Part shown: piece after piece, positions 27,168 to 35,248 of the stretch
Position numbering within the stretch: the first letter of the stretch is position 1
Layout of the letters: every line of letters begins with the position of its first letter
Origin: Prevotella sp. UBA2725
Lineage (GTDB): Bacteria > Bacteroidota > Bacteroidia > Bacteroidales > Bacteroidaceae
NCBI GenBank assembly: GCA_002353825.1
Contig: DEKJ01000056.1
Span: 20,111-84,110 of the forward strand
Length of the DNA: 64,000 nucleotides
Direction of reading: 5' to 3'
Program-made: the position numbers and the translations under genes
The notes under the pieces: generated by a model
Databases searched by the model: none
Told to the model about the DNA's origin: nothing
The model's input: only the letters and a program-made list of their open reading frames with translations

Positions 27168-27207
27168 GGCCTCTCCCCAACCCTCCCCCGTAGAGAGGGA
27201 GAAAGGC
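27168..27207. repeat. C-rich dispersed repeat
   Basis: GGCCTCTCCCCAACCCTCCC followed by CCGTAGAGAGGGAGAAAGG. A clean copy of the family, just after the secG stop. Confidence 0.7.
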
Positions 27208-27226
27208 GGTAGAGACCTCAATACCC

Positions 27227-27640
27227 TTATTTAGCAGGTGCAGCCGGAGCAGCGGGAGCCTGTGCACCTTGTGCCGGTGCTTGCTGACCCTGTGCACCCT
27301 GCTGGCCTTGCTGACCCTGAGCGGGAGCCTGAGCAGCACCGAAGCCCTGCGTGTTGGCAGCGTTAGTGCTCTGCGACTGTGTAGCGCTCTTCTCAAGCAC
27401 GCTCTCGTCGGTCACAGCCTGAGGTGCTGTGTAAGCACAGACGATGCTGAACACGACCATGGCAGCAGCAAGACCCCATGTAGCCTTCTCAATGAAGTCC
27501 GTCGTCTTGCGAACACCCATGATGGAGTTCGAAGCAGAAAAGTTGCTGGCAAGACCACCACCCTTAGACTCTTGGATGAGCACGATGAAGATCATCAGCA
27601 GGGATGCCAGCACGATGAGTACGATGAATAATGTGTACAT
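27227..27640 (-). CDS. secG: Preprotein translocase subunit SecG
   Basis: 137 residues. Two membrane helices (LFIVLIVLASLLMIFIVLIQ and LAAAMVVFSIVCAYTA) flank the conserved ESKGGGLASNF and GVRKTTDFIEKATW segments of SecG. The C-terminal 60 residues are a low-complexity tail rich in Gln, Ala and Pro, common in Bacteroidetes SecG and not in the proteobacterial protein. It is the last gene of the sigma54 activator-lptE-TPR-secG run, 13 bp after the TPR gene. Confidence 0.95.
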   Translation of the reverse strand: MYTLFIVLIVLASLLMIFIVLIQESKGGGLASNFSASNSIMGVRKTTDFIEKATWGLAAAMVVFSIVCAYTAPQAVTDESVLEKSATQSQSTNAANTQGFGAAQAPAQGQQGQQGAQGQQAPAQGAQAPAAPAAPAK

Positions 27641-27653
27641 TTTTCTTTACTTA

Positions 27654-28439
27654 TTATTGTTTTTTATTTTTATCGTTGAGTATTAGTTTCTCTAAGAAAC
27701 GTATTTGATCTGCAAAGTAAGCATTTTTTTTCGGATAATTCAAATTTAAGCGTTGAATTATTTCGAGTGCCTTCTCATATCTGCCTTGTTTGATGTAAAT
27801 CTTCGCCAAGGTCTCTGTGAAGTAGCTCTCATTGCCGTCTTTATCCCCTTCAGGGGCACTCTCCTCAATATCCGGCTTATATTCGGGCTCTTCTTTGAGT
27901 TTTATTTTACCTTTATCATTATTGATGAAGTCGTCGATGAGACTCTGACCTTTCATCTGAGGCGCTTTCTTCTCCTCTTCCTTCTCCTCCTCACTCTCCG
28001 TCTCGAGCAGATACGACACATAGTCGATAGCGGCATCAGCCGGTGTCGGCTTCCGCTTGCGCTTTTGCTTGTCGGGCCGTTCATCATCGGGGATAGAGTC
28101 AAGGAAGTCGTCGATAAGAGAGATCGTCCGATCTTCTTTCTGCTCGGTCTTAGGACGCTCCTCCCTGTTTTGAGCTGAAGGCTTCGGCAACTGATAATGG
28201 GCAGCCTCCACAAGATTGAAGATCACCTTACGGTCGGTGATATAGAGCGCTGCTTGACGAAGCTCCTCATTGAAAGACGGATCATGCAAAAGGAAAAGGT
28301 TCTGGAGCAAGAGCAGGCGGGCCGACTGATAGTAGGGATACAACGCCAACAGACCGCGAAGCTCGTAGAGCGTGTCGCGGTCCAATAGTTCCGGATGCTG
28401 TATAAGATTAGCTATATCCATGAATCGATTTGCTGGCAT
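27654..28439 (-). CDS. TPR-like hypothetical protein conserved beside secG
   Basis: 261 residues. There is an N-terminal helical part (LIQHPELLDRDTLYELRGLL), a long charged, Lys/Glu-rich and probably disordered middle with two short repeats (SLIDDFLDSIP and SLIDDFINND), and one C-terminal tetratricopeptide-like repeat (FTETLAKIYIKQGRYEKALE). There is no signal peptide. The gene overlaps lptE by 1 bp and precedes secG. It probably acts as a cytoplasmic scaffold; the function is unknown. Confidence 0.8.
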   Translation of the reverse strand: MPANRFMDIANLIQHPELLDRDTLYELRGLLALYPYYQSARLLLLQNLFLLHDPSFNEELRQAALYITDRKVIFNLVEAAHYQLPKPSAQNREERPKTEQKEDRTISLIDDFLDSIPDDERPDKQKRKRKPTPADAAIDYVSYLLETESEEEKEEEKKAPQMKGQSLIDDFINNDKGKIKLKEEPEYKPDIEESAPEGDKDGNESYFTETLAKIYIKQGRYEKALEIIQRLNLNYPKKNAYFADQIRFLEKLILNDKNKKQ

Positions 28440-28972
28440 TACCAGTTAGCTACCGTTGCGTTGAAGATCTGGTCGCAGAGGTCTTTGACCATCTCCGTGA
28501 CGAGCTCTTCCTGCACGCTGGCTAAGCTCTGTGTTGTCTCGTAGGTCTTGGCGGAAGTGAACTGCTGTTCAAAGTCCTCCTTGTGGTTCTTGTTGTTTGT
28601 AAAACGCACGTTGACGGTGATAGAGAGCTCGGTCTGCGCCGAATAGCCCTCACTCGACACCGACTTGTTGCGCTGTGAATAGTTGGTTATCTCACCGGCA
28701 ATGACGAGGTCGCCGTTACGCTTCACCTGTTGCAGGCGCGTGTGACTGGCAAAGACGTCTTTCAACTGATTGTTGAACATCGGCCCCATCGGTCCCCATA
28801 CGTAGCTCGAACGGATCGGGAAGTCGGATATCTGAATCGTTTTGGTCTTCGTATAGTCGATGCTCGCACCGTTGAAGCCATACTTCACGCTGCAGGCACC
28901 AAGAAGAACGACCATGAGCACAACGCCCACCAGTTCTGCAAGAGCATTACTCTTCTTTCTTATCGAGACCAT
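28439..28972 (-). CDS. lptE: LptE-family LPS-assembly lipoprotein
   Basis: 177 residues. A lipoprotein signal peptide ends LLGAC (Cys27). The mature part has the LptE pattern: KYGFNGASIDYTKTKTIQIS, FPIRSSYV, LVIAGEITNYSQ and ELSITVNVRF strands. LptE plugs the LptD barrel that inserts lipopolysaccharide in the outer membrane. The start overlaps the end of the sigma54 activator gene by 26 bp, so expression is coupled. Confidence 0.88.
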   Translation of the reverse strand: MVSIRKKSNALAELVGVVLMVVLLGACSVKYGFNGASIDYTKTKTIQISDFPIRSSYVWGPMGPMFNNQLKDVFASHTRLQQVKRNGDLVIAGEITNYSQRNKSVSSEGYSAQTELSITVNVRFTNNKNHKEDFEQQFTSAKTYETTQSLASVQEELVTEMVKDLCDQIFNATVANW

Positions 28973-30206
28973 ATTGTTTTATTCTTCTATAGAGTGTACG
29001 GTCGGAGATACCGAGCTCCTGTGCCGCCTTCTTTCGGTTACCTTCATTGCGCTCGAGCGCCTTCTCTACCATCTGCCGACCTAAGTCATTCAGGTTCAGG
29101 CTCTCGGGCTCGTCTGCTTTTATCTCTTCAGCCTCGGCATCCTCAGCAGATGTCTGGTTGTAAGGCACACTTCGGTTATAGCTTTCGTTGCCCATGACAG
29201 ACGGCAACTTCGTGCTACCCTCAATCATATCGTGGCCGACAGTAGCCTGACGAATCTCGCGTTCCTCGTCCAGTTGCTTGCGCATGCTCGTGAGATCACG
29301 GCGCAGGTCCGTGATGTTGCCACGAAGCTCGTAGAGAATCTTATAAAGGATCTCACGCTCACTCTCATAAGAGTGCTGTCCAGGCTTACTGATAGTAGCG
29401 AGCTCCGTAGAGTCAGGATCATCGGGGATGAACTTCTTCAGGTCATTGGCATCGATCTCACGCTTCTCTGAGAGCACAGACATCTGCTCGGTGATGTTCT
29501 TGAGCTGACGCACGTTGCCCGGCCATTTATAATGGAGCATGAGCTGCTTGGCGTCATCAGTCAGCGTGATCTTCGGCAGCCGGTATTTCTCAGCCATCTG
29601 CATGGCGAAGAGGCGGAAGAGCAGCAGAATATCGTTGCCACGGTCGCGCAGCGGCGGCATCTGGATAGGGATGGTGTTGAGACGATAATAGAGATCTTCG
29701 CGGAACCGGCCTTCTGAGATGGCCTTACGCATGTTGACATTCGTCGCGGCAACGATGCGCACATCGGTCTTACGGATCTCCTGACCGCCGACACGAATAT
29801 ACTCACCTGTCTCCAAGACACGGAGCAGTCGGGCCTGCGTTGCCATCGGCAGCTCACCGACCTCATCGAGGAAGATCGTACCCTTGTTGGCTACGCCAAA
29901 GTAGCCGTCGGCCTCACCGATGGCACCTGTGTAGGCGCCTTTCTCATGACCGAAGAGCTCACTGTCGATCGTCCCCTCAGGGATAGATCCACAGTTGATA
30001 GCGAAATATTTCTCCCGACGACGCGGCGAATTATCGTGGATGACACGCGGGATAATCTCCTTACCCACACCGCTCTCACCGACGATGAGCACACTGAGGT
30101 CGGTCGGCGCAACCTGAAGGGCCACGTCGAGTGCATGGTTCAACTCATCGCAGTTGCCCACGATGTTGTACCGTTGCTTTATCCTTTGTAGTTCTGATGT
30201 ATTCAT
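28947..30206 (-). CDS. Sigma54-interacting AAA+ transcription activator
   Basis: 419 residues. There is no N-terminal receiver or sensor domain; the AAA+ domain starts almost at once. Walker A GESGVGKE is at 43-50, and GAYTGA (90-95) is the sigma54-contacting loop with Tyr for Phe, as seen in active members. Walker B is TIFLDEVGEL, with an Arg finger region FREDLYYRLNTIPI. A coiled-coil linker follows at about 280-330 (LYELRGNITDLRRDLTSMRK), then a Fis-type HTH at the end (GNRKKAAQELGISDRTLYRR). It heads the operon with lptE and secG, so envelope stress is a plausible input. Activity must be set by expression or a partner protein. Confidence 0.93.
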   Translation of the reverse strand: MNTSELQRIKQRYNIVGNCDELNHALDVALQVAPTDLSVLIVGESGVGKEIIPRVIHDNSPRRREKYFAINCGSIPEGTIDSELFGHEKGAYTGAIGEADGYFGVANKGTIFLDEVGELPMATQARLLRVLETGEYIRVGGQEIRKTDVRIVAATNVNMRKAISEGRFREDLYYRLNTIPIQMPPLRDRGNDILLLFRLFAMQMAEKYRLPKITLTDDAKQLMLHYKWPGNVRQLKNITEQMSVLSEKREIDANDLKKFIPDDPDSTELATISKPGQHSYESEREILYKILYELRGNITDLRRDLTSMRKQLDEEREIRQATVGHDMIEGSTKLPSVMGNESYNRSVPYNQTSAEDAEAEEIKADEPESLNLNDLGRQMVEKALERNEGNRKKAAQELGISDRTLYRRIKQYGLDKKEE

Positions 30207-30298
30207 TGGGTGACAAAATTACATATTTTTTCGGAGACGGCTGCAATTTTGGCAGATTATTTTTAAGGTTGATCGATAATATCCGTAAAGCGCTACGA

Positions 30299-30386
30299 CA
30301 TTGTACCGTAGCTGCGTCACAATCGTGACGCAGCTACGAAAAGATCGTGACGCAGCTGCGTAATGATCGTGACGCAGCCGCGAAAA
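30299..30386. repeat. 22-bp-period tandem repeat, four units (locus 2)
   Basis: Units start at 30299, 30321, 30343 and 30365 and are closed by GATGG. The consensus is GATCGTGACGCAGCTGCG plus four A/T-rich bases. The first unit is inverted, so 30307-30320 and 30325-30338 form a perfect 14-bp inverted repeat with a 4-bp centre. It lies about 90 bp upstream of the sigma54 activator start. Confidence 0.85.
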
Positions 30387-30402
30387 GATGGCATTCCGAT
30401 TT

Positions 30403-30421
30403 GCAGTCACTATGTGACTGC
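30403..30421. repeat. Palindrome GCAGTCAC-tat-GTGACTGC
   Basis: An 8-bp perfect stem with a 3-nt loop next to the tandem repeat. A sequence-related palindrome (GCAGTCGC-ata-GCGACTGC) is at 48521-48539. Confidence 0.6.
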
Positions 30422-30449
30422 CTACACGACATCAGCCGTATGAAGATGT

Positions 30450-30641
30450 TCATTTGTTCAGCCTGTTGTGCAATATTTCCAGGCCTTTAAACAAGGCTAT
30501 ACCTGCAAATAAGACAAGTGGCCTGATAAGTTCTTTGACCCAATCAATCTTGTCGCCAAAAAGTAGATCAAGGCCAACAAAGACCAGAAAACATAAGCCA
30601 TAAGCCAAGGCGAACCTAAAGACAAAATCCAGATACTTCAT
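30450..30641 (-). CDS. Small two-helix membrane protein
   Basis: 63 residues. Two hydrophobic helices (FVFRFALAYGLCFLVFVGLD and LIRPLVLFAGIALFKGLEIL) are joined by a short polar turn, with a basic end. It follows the flippase-like gene by 35 bp on the same strand and may be its operon partner. No family is recognised. Confidence 0.65.
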   Translation of the reverse strand: MKYLDFVFRFALAYGLCFLVFVGLDLLFGDKIDWVKELIRPLVLFAGIALFKGLEILHNRLNK

Positions 30642-30676
30642 AAACTCATTAGTTTTTTACTCAGATACGCTGTGAT

Positions 30677-31705
30677 TTACTTCTTTTGTCGCTTCTCAAT
30701 CTTGATAAGCAGCAAGCCAATTCCTACCCAAATCAACTCACGCAGACGGACGATGAGGGCTACGAAGATGCCCGCAGAAGAGGTAAGACCCAAAGCCGTC
30801 GATGACATGAGGAAACCACCCTCACGGCCACCAAGCTGCAAGGGGATGAAGAAAAGAAGGTTTGCAAAGAGAGAGGTGAAGGCAAGGATAAGGATGCAGT
30901 CGAGATAATTCGGCGACGGCATGAGGACGAGAAGAATGAAATAGATCTCCAGTGCCGAGGCTACGCGACAAGCGAGCTCCAACAAGACAGAGGAGACAAA
31001 GAAGATGGGGTCCTGGCGATGGAGCGCCGCTATCTGCCGGTCAATGGTATCGAGCTGCTCGCGATGGTTCTCCACGAAAGGCTTAGCCCAGCGCTTGACT
31101 AAAGGAATATGGCCCAAGAACTTCATGAGCCTGTTCGCCATACCCTTGCGGTAGCCGGACATGAAGAACCAGATGCCTAAGATGCAGAAGGCGCCCGTCA
31201 AGGCTGCCAACGGCCAAAGCGCCACTCCCACATGATGGGTGACGAAGAGGAGGATCAATGAAAGCAGCCAGAACCAGAAATGACTGAAGATATGGGTCAT
31301 GGCATAGAGGATGACCGACGACGAGGCACGCTCCGTGCCTATCCTTGGTGCGAGCTCCATGATGCGGTATGGCTCTCCACCCATCAGTCCGCCCGGCGTG
31401 GCATAGTTGAGGGCAAATCCCGACACCGTGACCTTATACAGCCACGGCAGGGAGACAGGATGGCGTACGTTGACTTTCGGCTGATTGACATCATCGGCCG
31501 ACCGTCGACATACACCTTTTATAATAAGGTACCATGCGGCCGTATTGAAGATATACAACCCGGCCCACAGAAAGAGGACGACAAGAAACCAGTATCCCGC
31601 ATGCTTCAGTCCTTGCCAGACTTGAGCAAAGTCGAGCTGTGTCACCATCAAGGCGAAGACTACAACGCCGAAGATGAAGAACGCGTTCTGGTACTTCTTT
31701 TTCAC
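30677..31705 (-). CDS. Lysylphosphatidylglycerol-synthase-type transmembrane protein (UPF0104)
   Basis: 342 residues with about eight membrane helices. Conserved pieces of the flippase-like LPG_synthase_TM family are present: LNYATPGGLMGGEPYRIMELAP, FIPLQLGGREGGFLMSS and the C-terminal RLRELIWVGIGLLL. The synthase catalytic domain is absent, as in the stand-alone members thought to move lipids across the membrane. The ATG overlaps the pdxA stop by one base. Confidence 0.85.
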   Translation of the reverse strand: MKKKYQNAFFIFGVVVFALMVTQLDFAQVWQGLKHAGYWFLVVLFLWAGLYIFNTAAWYLIIKGVCRRSADDVNQPKVNVRHPVSLPWLYKVTVSGFALNYATPGGLMGGEPYRIMELAPRIGTERASSSVILYAMTHIFSHFWFWLLSLILLFVTHHVGVALWPLAALTGAFCILGIWFFMSGYRKGMANRLMKFLGHIPLVKRWAKPFVENHREQLDTIDRQIAALHRQDPIFFVSSVLLELACRVASALEIYFILLVLMPSPNYLDCILILAFTSLFANLLFFIPLQLGGREGGFLMSSTALGLTSSAGIFVALIVRLRELIWVGIGLLLIKIEKRQKK

Positions 31706-32919
31706 TATTCAGCTTCTTTTTGCGTTGCTTCTTTCTGTGCTGGTTCTTTCTGCGTTGGTTCTTTCTGAACAGGCTTCTGCTTCTGCTGAGCTTTCTGCGG
31801 AGCGCTCTGAGGACCATTCTGCGGAGCATGCTTCTTAGGAATGGTGAAGCGAACCTTCTCGCTCTCGTCCTTCTTCTCTTTATAGAGTTTCTGCAACGGA
31901 TTAGCATAAGGAGCATCAAAGCCGTTACGTCTGCGGAAGCAGTCGATGGCAAGATAGATAGCATTGCGCATAGCTGTGACATCAGCCTTACCCTGGCCTG
32001 CGATGTCGTAACGAGGCGACATGTCAGGAGATGTACCGATGATAGGCAGACCTGCAAGATAATGGACATCGCCATCGGGGCAGAGCGCTTTCATGGGAGC
32101 GGCACCCTGACCTTCATACATCGAGAGAATGCCGTCGAAGGCCATGAAGTCGCCATTACCGAAGAACGACTCGCTTTGGTAAGGGCCAAAGACACAGACA
32201 CCGGCATCGGACAGCTTCTGGATAGCCGGGATGATGATTTCCTGCTCTTCCTTCTGAGGATGAGACTCCGTGTCGTTCGGGTTGAGGGCGAGCACAGCAA
32301 TACGCGGGGCCTCAATGGAGAAGTCGCGGCGAAGGGTAGCATAGAGTTGAGCCACTTTGTCAATAATTCCTTCAGCCGTGATGGCGCCAGGCACATCCCG
32401 CAGTGGCATGTCACAGGTCAGCGATGTCAGACGCATCTGATCACTCACGAGGATGTCGAGGCCTTTCTTATCTGTGGCGATGCAGCTCTCGATGAACTTC
32501 TCGTTGCAAGGGAAGTCGAAGCCGTCGACATGCATGTTCTCTTTCTCCACAGGAGCCATTACGAGGACGTCGAAGAGACCATCTTTGAAGTCGGTGATGG
32601 CACGGTCGATGCTCTTGATAGCCGCACGACTGGCATCCTGCGAAGGCATACCTAAGTCGACCTTCACATCATCATCGAAGGCAGCCAGCAGGTTGAGACG
32701 GCCATCCTTGGCCTCTGAGGCATTGGAGATGATGCTGAACGTGTTGCCGTCCAGGCCGAGCGCATCACAATGGTAGGCAGCAATCTTCGGAGAGCCATAG
32801 ATGATCGGAGTACAGATGTCAAACATTGCCGGCGTGCTGAAAGCCTTGAAGATAAGCTCGTAGCCGATGCCGTTAGTATCGCCGTGGGTCAACGCCACAC
32901 GTATTTTCTTATTGTCCAT
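31705..32919 (-). CDS. pdxA: 4-hydroxythreonine-4-phosphate dehydrogenase with repetitive tail
   Basis: 404 residues. The first 345 or so are PdxA: VALTHGDTNGIGYELIFKAF, VLVMAPVEKENM, LNPNDTESHPQKEE and metal-site His residues, ending DAPYANPLQKLYKE. The enzyme makes the 3-amino-1-hydroxyacetone phosphate precursor of pyridoxal phosphate. About 55 extra C-terminal residues are Lys/Gln/Pro-rich and end in five-residue repeats of the type QKEPT, QKEPA, QKEAT and QKEAE, from a 15-bp DNA repeat near 31708-31770. The tail is not part of the family and looks disordered. Confidence 0.93.
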   Translation of the reverse strand: MDNKKIRVALTHGDTNGIGYELIFKAFSTPAMFDICTPIIYGSPKIAAYHCDALGLDGNTFSIISNASEAKDGRLNLLAAFDDDVKVDLGMPSQDASRAAIKSIDRAITDFKDGLFDVLVMAPVEKENMHVDGFDFPCNEKFIESCIATDKKGLDILVSDQMRLTSLTCDMPLRDVPGAITAEGIIDKVAQLYATLRRDFSIEAPRIAVLALNPNDTESHPQKEEQEIIIPAIQKLSDAGVCVFGPYQSESFFGNGDFMAFDGILSMYEGQGAAPMKALCPDGDVHYLAGLPIIGTSPDMSPRYDIAGQGKADVTAMRNAIYLAIDCFRRRNGFDAPYANPLQKLYKEKKDESEKVRFTIPKKHAPQNGPQSAPQKAQQKQKPVQKEPTQKEPAQKEATQKEAE

Positions 32920-32930
32920 ATATAGTTTGT

Positions 32931-34013
32931 TTATCTTTTATTTTCTTGTTTATTTTTCTGCACATTTTTCTGTCCAATCTTCTGTCCAGTTTGTTGCGCC
33001 GTTAGCTTCCGGTTGACAGAATACAATACTGCCTCGAGCTGACGGATTGGGTTACGCTTGGCCTTACCCGGAGCGAAGACGAAACCCTCGATGTTCAGTT
33101 CGCCCTTGCCGTCAGCCGTTTTAATCCGTCTGCTGATAAAGGGGCCGCCCATGTTGTCGCCTTGCATCTCCCAAAGACCACGGTAAAACGAGCCGTTCTC
33201 GTTTTGCATCACAGTCTGCGCCACGGTCGCCATCTGCATGCGGTCCGTCTCACCTTTGATGTTCAAACCTAAGGCACTGTCGCGACTGGCGATGAAGTTA
33301 TCGTGCACTGGCGTGCGATAGATGACGATATTGTTCATAATCGTCGGCGAGTTGTTGCTCAGCCAAAGAAAATCTTTACCTTTGCGACACGCCGTCATAT
33401 CGAGCGGTATCCACATGTGGATATGGAAGATACTGTCCACCATGCGCTCAGCCTTGATGTTACGCTGTGTCCGGAGCAACGACAACGTCTTTCCCATCTC
33501 TGAACGATTGAGTAATCGAAGCAACGTTGGAGCGACCCGATTGATGCTGTCATTGATCACCTTGGCTGTCGGAGCCGTGAGGGTGATGACCATCTGTGGC
33601 TCTGCCCACACATTGCGCTCATAACGAATGCGTACTGTGCTGTACAATGCCGGGGAAGTCCTTACAATGACAATATTGCGCGTCACCTTCAGGGAAGAGC
33701 CGAAAGCAGAGGAGTCAACGGACGACACATCCCACTGTGGCTCACTCTGTGGCAGTCCCGGCATGTCCGTCTGCAAGGCATTTCTCACGATGTCATTGCT
33801 ATCTCCGACGAGCAGTGTCTCAAAGAGCTTGCCGCCGGAGGGAGGCAACAGACTGCCGCCACGGTCGTCGCAAGAGGCGAAGAGGAGGATGCATAGGAAA
33901 AACAACAGGCCTCTCACCGACCCTCCCCCGTAAAGGCCTCTCCCCGGCCCTCCCCCGTAGGGAGGGAGAAGAGCCTCCAATGGAGTACCATGCAAACCAT
34001 TAACCTTCATCAC
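32931..34013 (-). CDS. DUF4837-like lipoprotein
   Basis: Up to 360 residues. From GTG 33917 the protein would begin MRGLLFFLCILLFASC, a perfect lipoprotein signal peptide with 328 residues in total. From ATG 34013 it gains about 32 residues encoded by the C-rich repeat (Gly/Pro-rich, GGGPGRGLYGGG), out of place before a signal peptide. I favour 33917 but give the longer span. The mature part contains LLVGDSNDIVRNALQTDMP, NVWAEPQMVITLTAP, FHIHMWIPLDM and the GPFISRRIK segment of DUF4837. The tail is rich in Gln and Lys. The function is unknown; it lies between rlmN and pdxA. Confidence 0.8.
   Translation of the reverse strand: MMKVNGLHGTPLEALLPPYGGGPGRGLYGGGSVRGLLFFLCILLFASCDDRGGSLLPPSGGKLFETLLVGDSNDIVRNALQTDMPGLPQSEPQWDVSSVDSSAFGSSLKVTRNIVIVRTSPALYSTVRIRYERNVWAEPQMVITLTAPTAKVINDSINRVAPTLLRLLNRSEMGKTLSLLRTQRNIKAERMVDSIFHIHMWIPLDMTACRKGKDFLWLSNNSPTIMNNIVIYRTPVHDNFIASRDSALGLNIKGETDRMQMATVAQTVMQNENGSFYRGLWEMQGDNMGGPFISRRIKTADGKGELNIEGFVFAPGKAKRNPIRQLEAVLYSVNRKLTAQQTGQKIGQKNVQKNKQENKR
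33908..33974. repeat. C-rich dispersed repeat, double copy overlapping a gene start
   Basis: One partial and one full copy in tandem (CTCACCGACCCTCCCCCGTA; CTCCCCGGCCCTCCCCCGTA), then GGGAGGGAGAAGAG. It overlaps the N-terminal codons of the DUF4837-like gene. Confidence 0.75.
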
Positions 34014-34036
34014 CTATCACCTGCTCAAAGTCTTCC

Positions 34037-35134
34037 TTATTCTTTATTCTTTAGCGCAGCGTCTTTCTTTAGCGCAGCGTCTTTTCGCTGCGTGTCAAAC
34101 CGCTTCGTGCTTAGCAGTCCGCAGGCTGCCTCGATATCCTCACCACGACTGGCACGGATCGTGCAATAGAAGCCGTGAGCCGTCAGATAGTCACGGAACG
34201 ACTCCATGCGCTCCGGACTGGCGCCATGAAGCGGCACATTGGGAATCTGATGGAAACGGATGAGGTTGACATGACAGTCGAGACCTTTCAGCAAACGGCA
34301 CAGCTCGCGGGCGTGCGCCTGACTGTCGTTGAGACCACCAAAGACGATATACTCAAAGGTGAGACGACGCTGATGGGCGAAGTCGTAGTTGCGAAGCAGT
34401 TCCACAACCTGTTCTATCGTCATACCTTTCTCTGCCGGCATGAGCTGCTCACGCTGCTCGTGGATCGGAGAATGAAGACTGATGGCAACCTGACAGTCAC
34501 TCTCTTCCAGGAAACGCTCAAGCTTGTCTTTGATACCCACGGAGCTCACCGTGATACGCTTCGGACTCCACGCCCAGCCATAAGGAGCGGTAAGGATCTG
34601 CGAAGAACGCAGCACGTTGTCGAGGTTATCCATCGGCTCGCCCTGACCCATATAGACGATGTTCGTCAGGTTGTCGACCTCTGGCAGACTGTAAACCTGG
34701 TTGAGAATGTCAGCTGCAGTGAGATAACCGTGGAAACCCTGCTTGCCTGTCTGACAGAAGAGGCAGTTCATCTTGCAGCCCACCTCACACGAGACGCAGA
34801 GTGTGGCATGACCGCCCTCCTCAGGGATATAAACCGTCTCCACGAAACGTTTGCGATTGAGATCGCCATCCGTTGTGCGAACGGGGAAGAGATATTTGAT
34901 AGTACCATCCTTGGAGGTACGGTGCTCTAACGGTTCCATGCAGCCGATCTCATAATGGTCGGAGAGGATCTGCCGGTTCTGCTTGGAGATATTGGTCATC
35001 TCGTCGATGGAGCGCACGTGCCGCTCATAGAGCCATTTGGCAATCTGCGAGCCCGTGAAAGCCGGCATGCCAAGAGTCTTTGCCACGTCTTTCAACTCAT
35101 CGAGTGTGAGACCCAAAAGTATTTTCTTGTCCAT
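34037..35134 (-). CDS. rlmN: 23S rRNA (adenine-C2)-methyltransferase RlmN
   Basis: 365 residues. The radical-SAM motif is CEVGCKMNCLFC. Other RlmN marks are MGQGEPMDNLDNVLRS, ISLHSPIHEQREQLMP and the second catalytic Cys region RASRGEDIEAACGLL. It methylates A2503 of 23S rRNA and A37 of some tRNAs. The last dozen residues (KDAALKKDAALKNKE) come from an 18-bp tandem duplication (34048-34065 and 34066-34083) and lie after the conserved end. Confidence 0.95.
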   Translation of the reverse strand: MDKKILLGLTLDELKDVAKTLGMPAFTGSQIAKWLYERHVRSIDEMTNISKQNRQILSDHYEIGCMEPLEHRTSKDGTIKYLFPVRTTDGDLNRKRFVETVYIPEEGGHATLCVSCEVGCKMNCLFCQTGKQGFHGYLTAADILNQVYSLPEVDNLTNIVYMGQGEPMDNLDNVLRSSQILTAPYGWAWSPKRITVSSVGIKDKLERFLEESDCQVAISLHSPIHEQREQLMPAEKGMTIEQVVELLRNYDFAHQRRLTFEYIVFGGLNDSQAHARELCRLLKGLDCHVNLIRFHQIPNVPLHGASPERMESFRDYLTAHGFYCTIRASRGEDIEAACGLLSTKRFDTQRKDAALKKDAALKNKE

Positions 35135-35153
35135 TTACTTAACCTTATATGTG

Positions 35154-35213
35154 CAAAGGTACGAACTTTCTCGTTAAAAGATGCCGTTAAATGGCTTAAA
35201 ATCGTTACCTTTG
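35154..35213. promoter_or_regulatory. Divergent -7 elements between rlmN and the SpoIID-like gene
   Basis: On the minus strand TACCTTTG (35161-35154) points to rlmN. On the plus strand TACCTTTG (35206-35213) points to the SpoIID-like gene. Each is 20-40 bp from its start codon; the -33 elements are weak. Confidence 0.55.
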
Positions 35214-35248
35214 CACAAATAAGAAACAGAAATCAAAATTCAGAAGTC

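Noticed and set aside
31720..32655. 311-codon plus-strand frame
   Set aside because: Antisense to pdxA and without recognisable motifs.
34955..35248. Longer N-terminus for the SpoIID-like gene
   Set aside because: The extension is antisense to rlmN, and a -7 promoter element lies inside it just before the chosen ATG.
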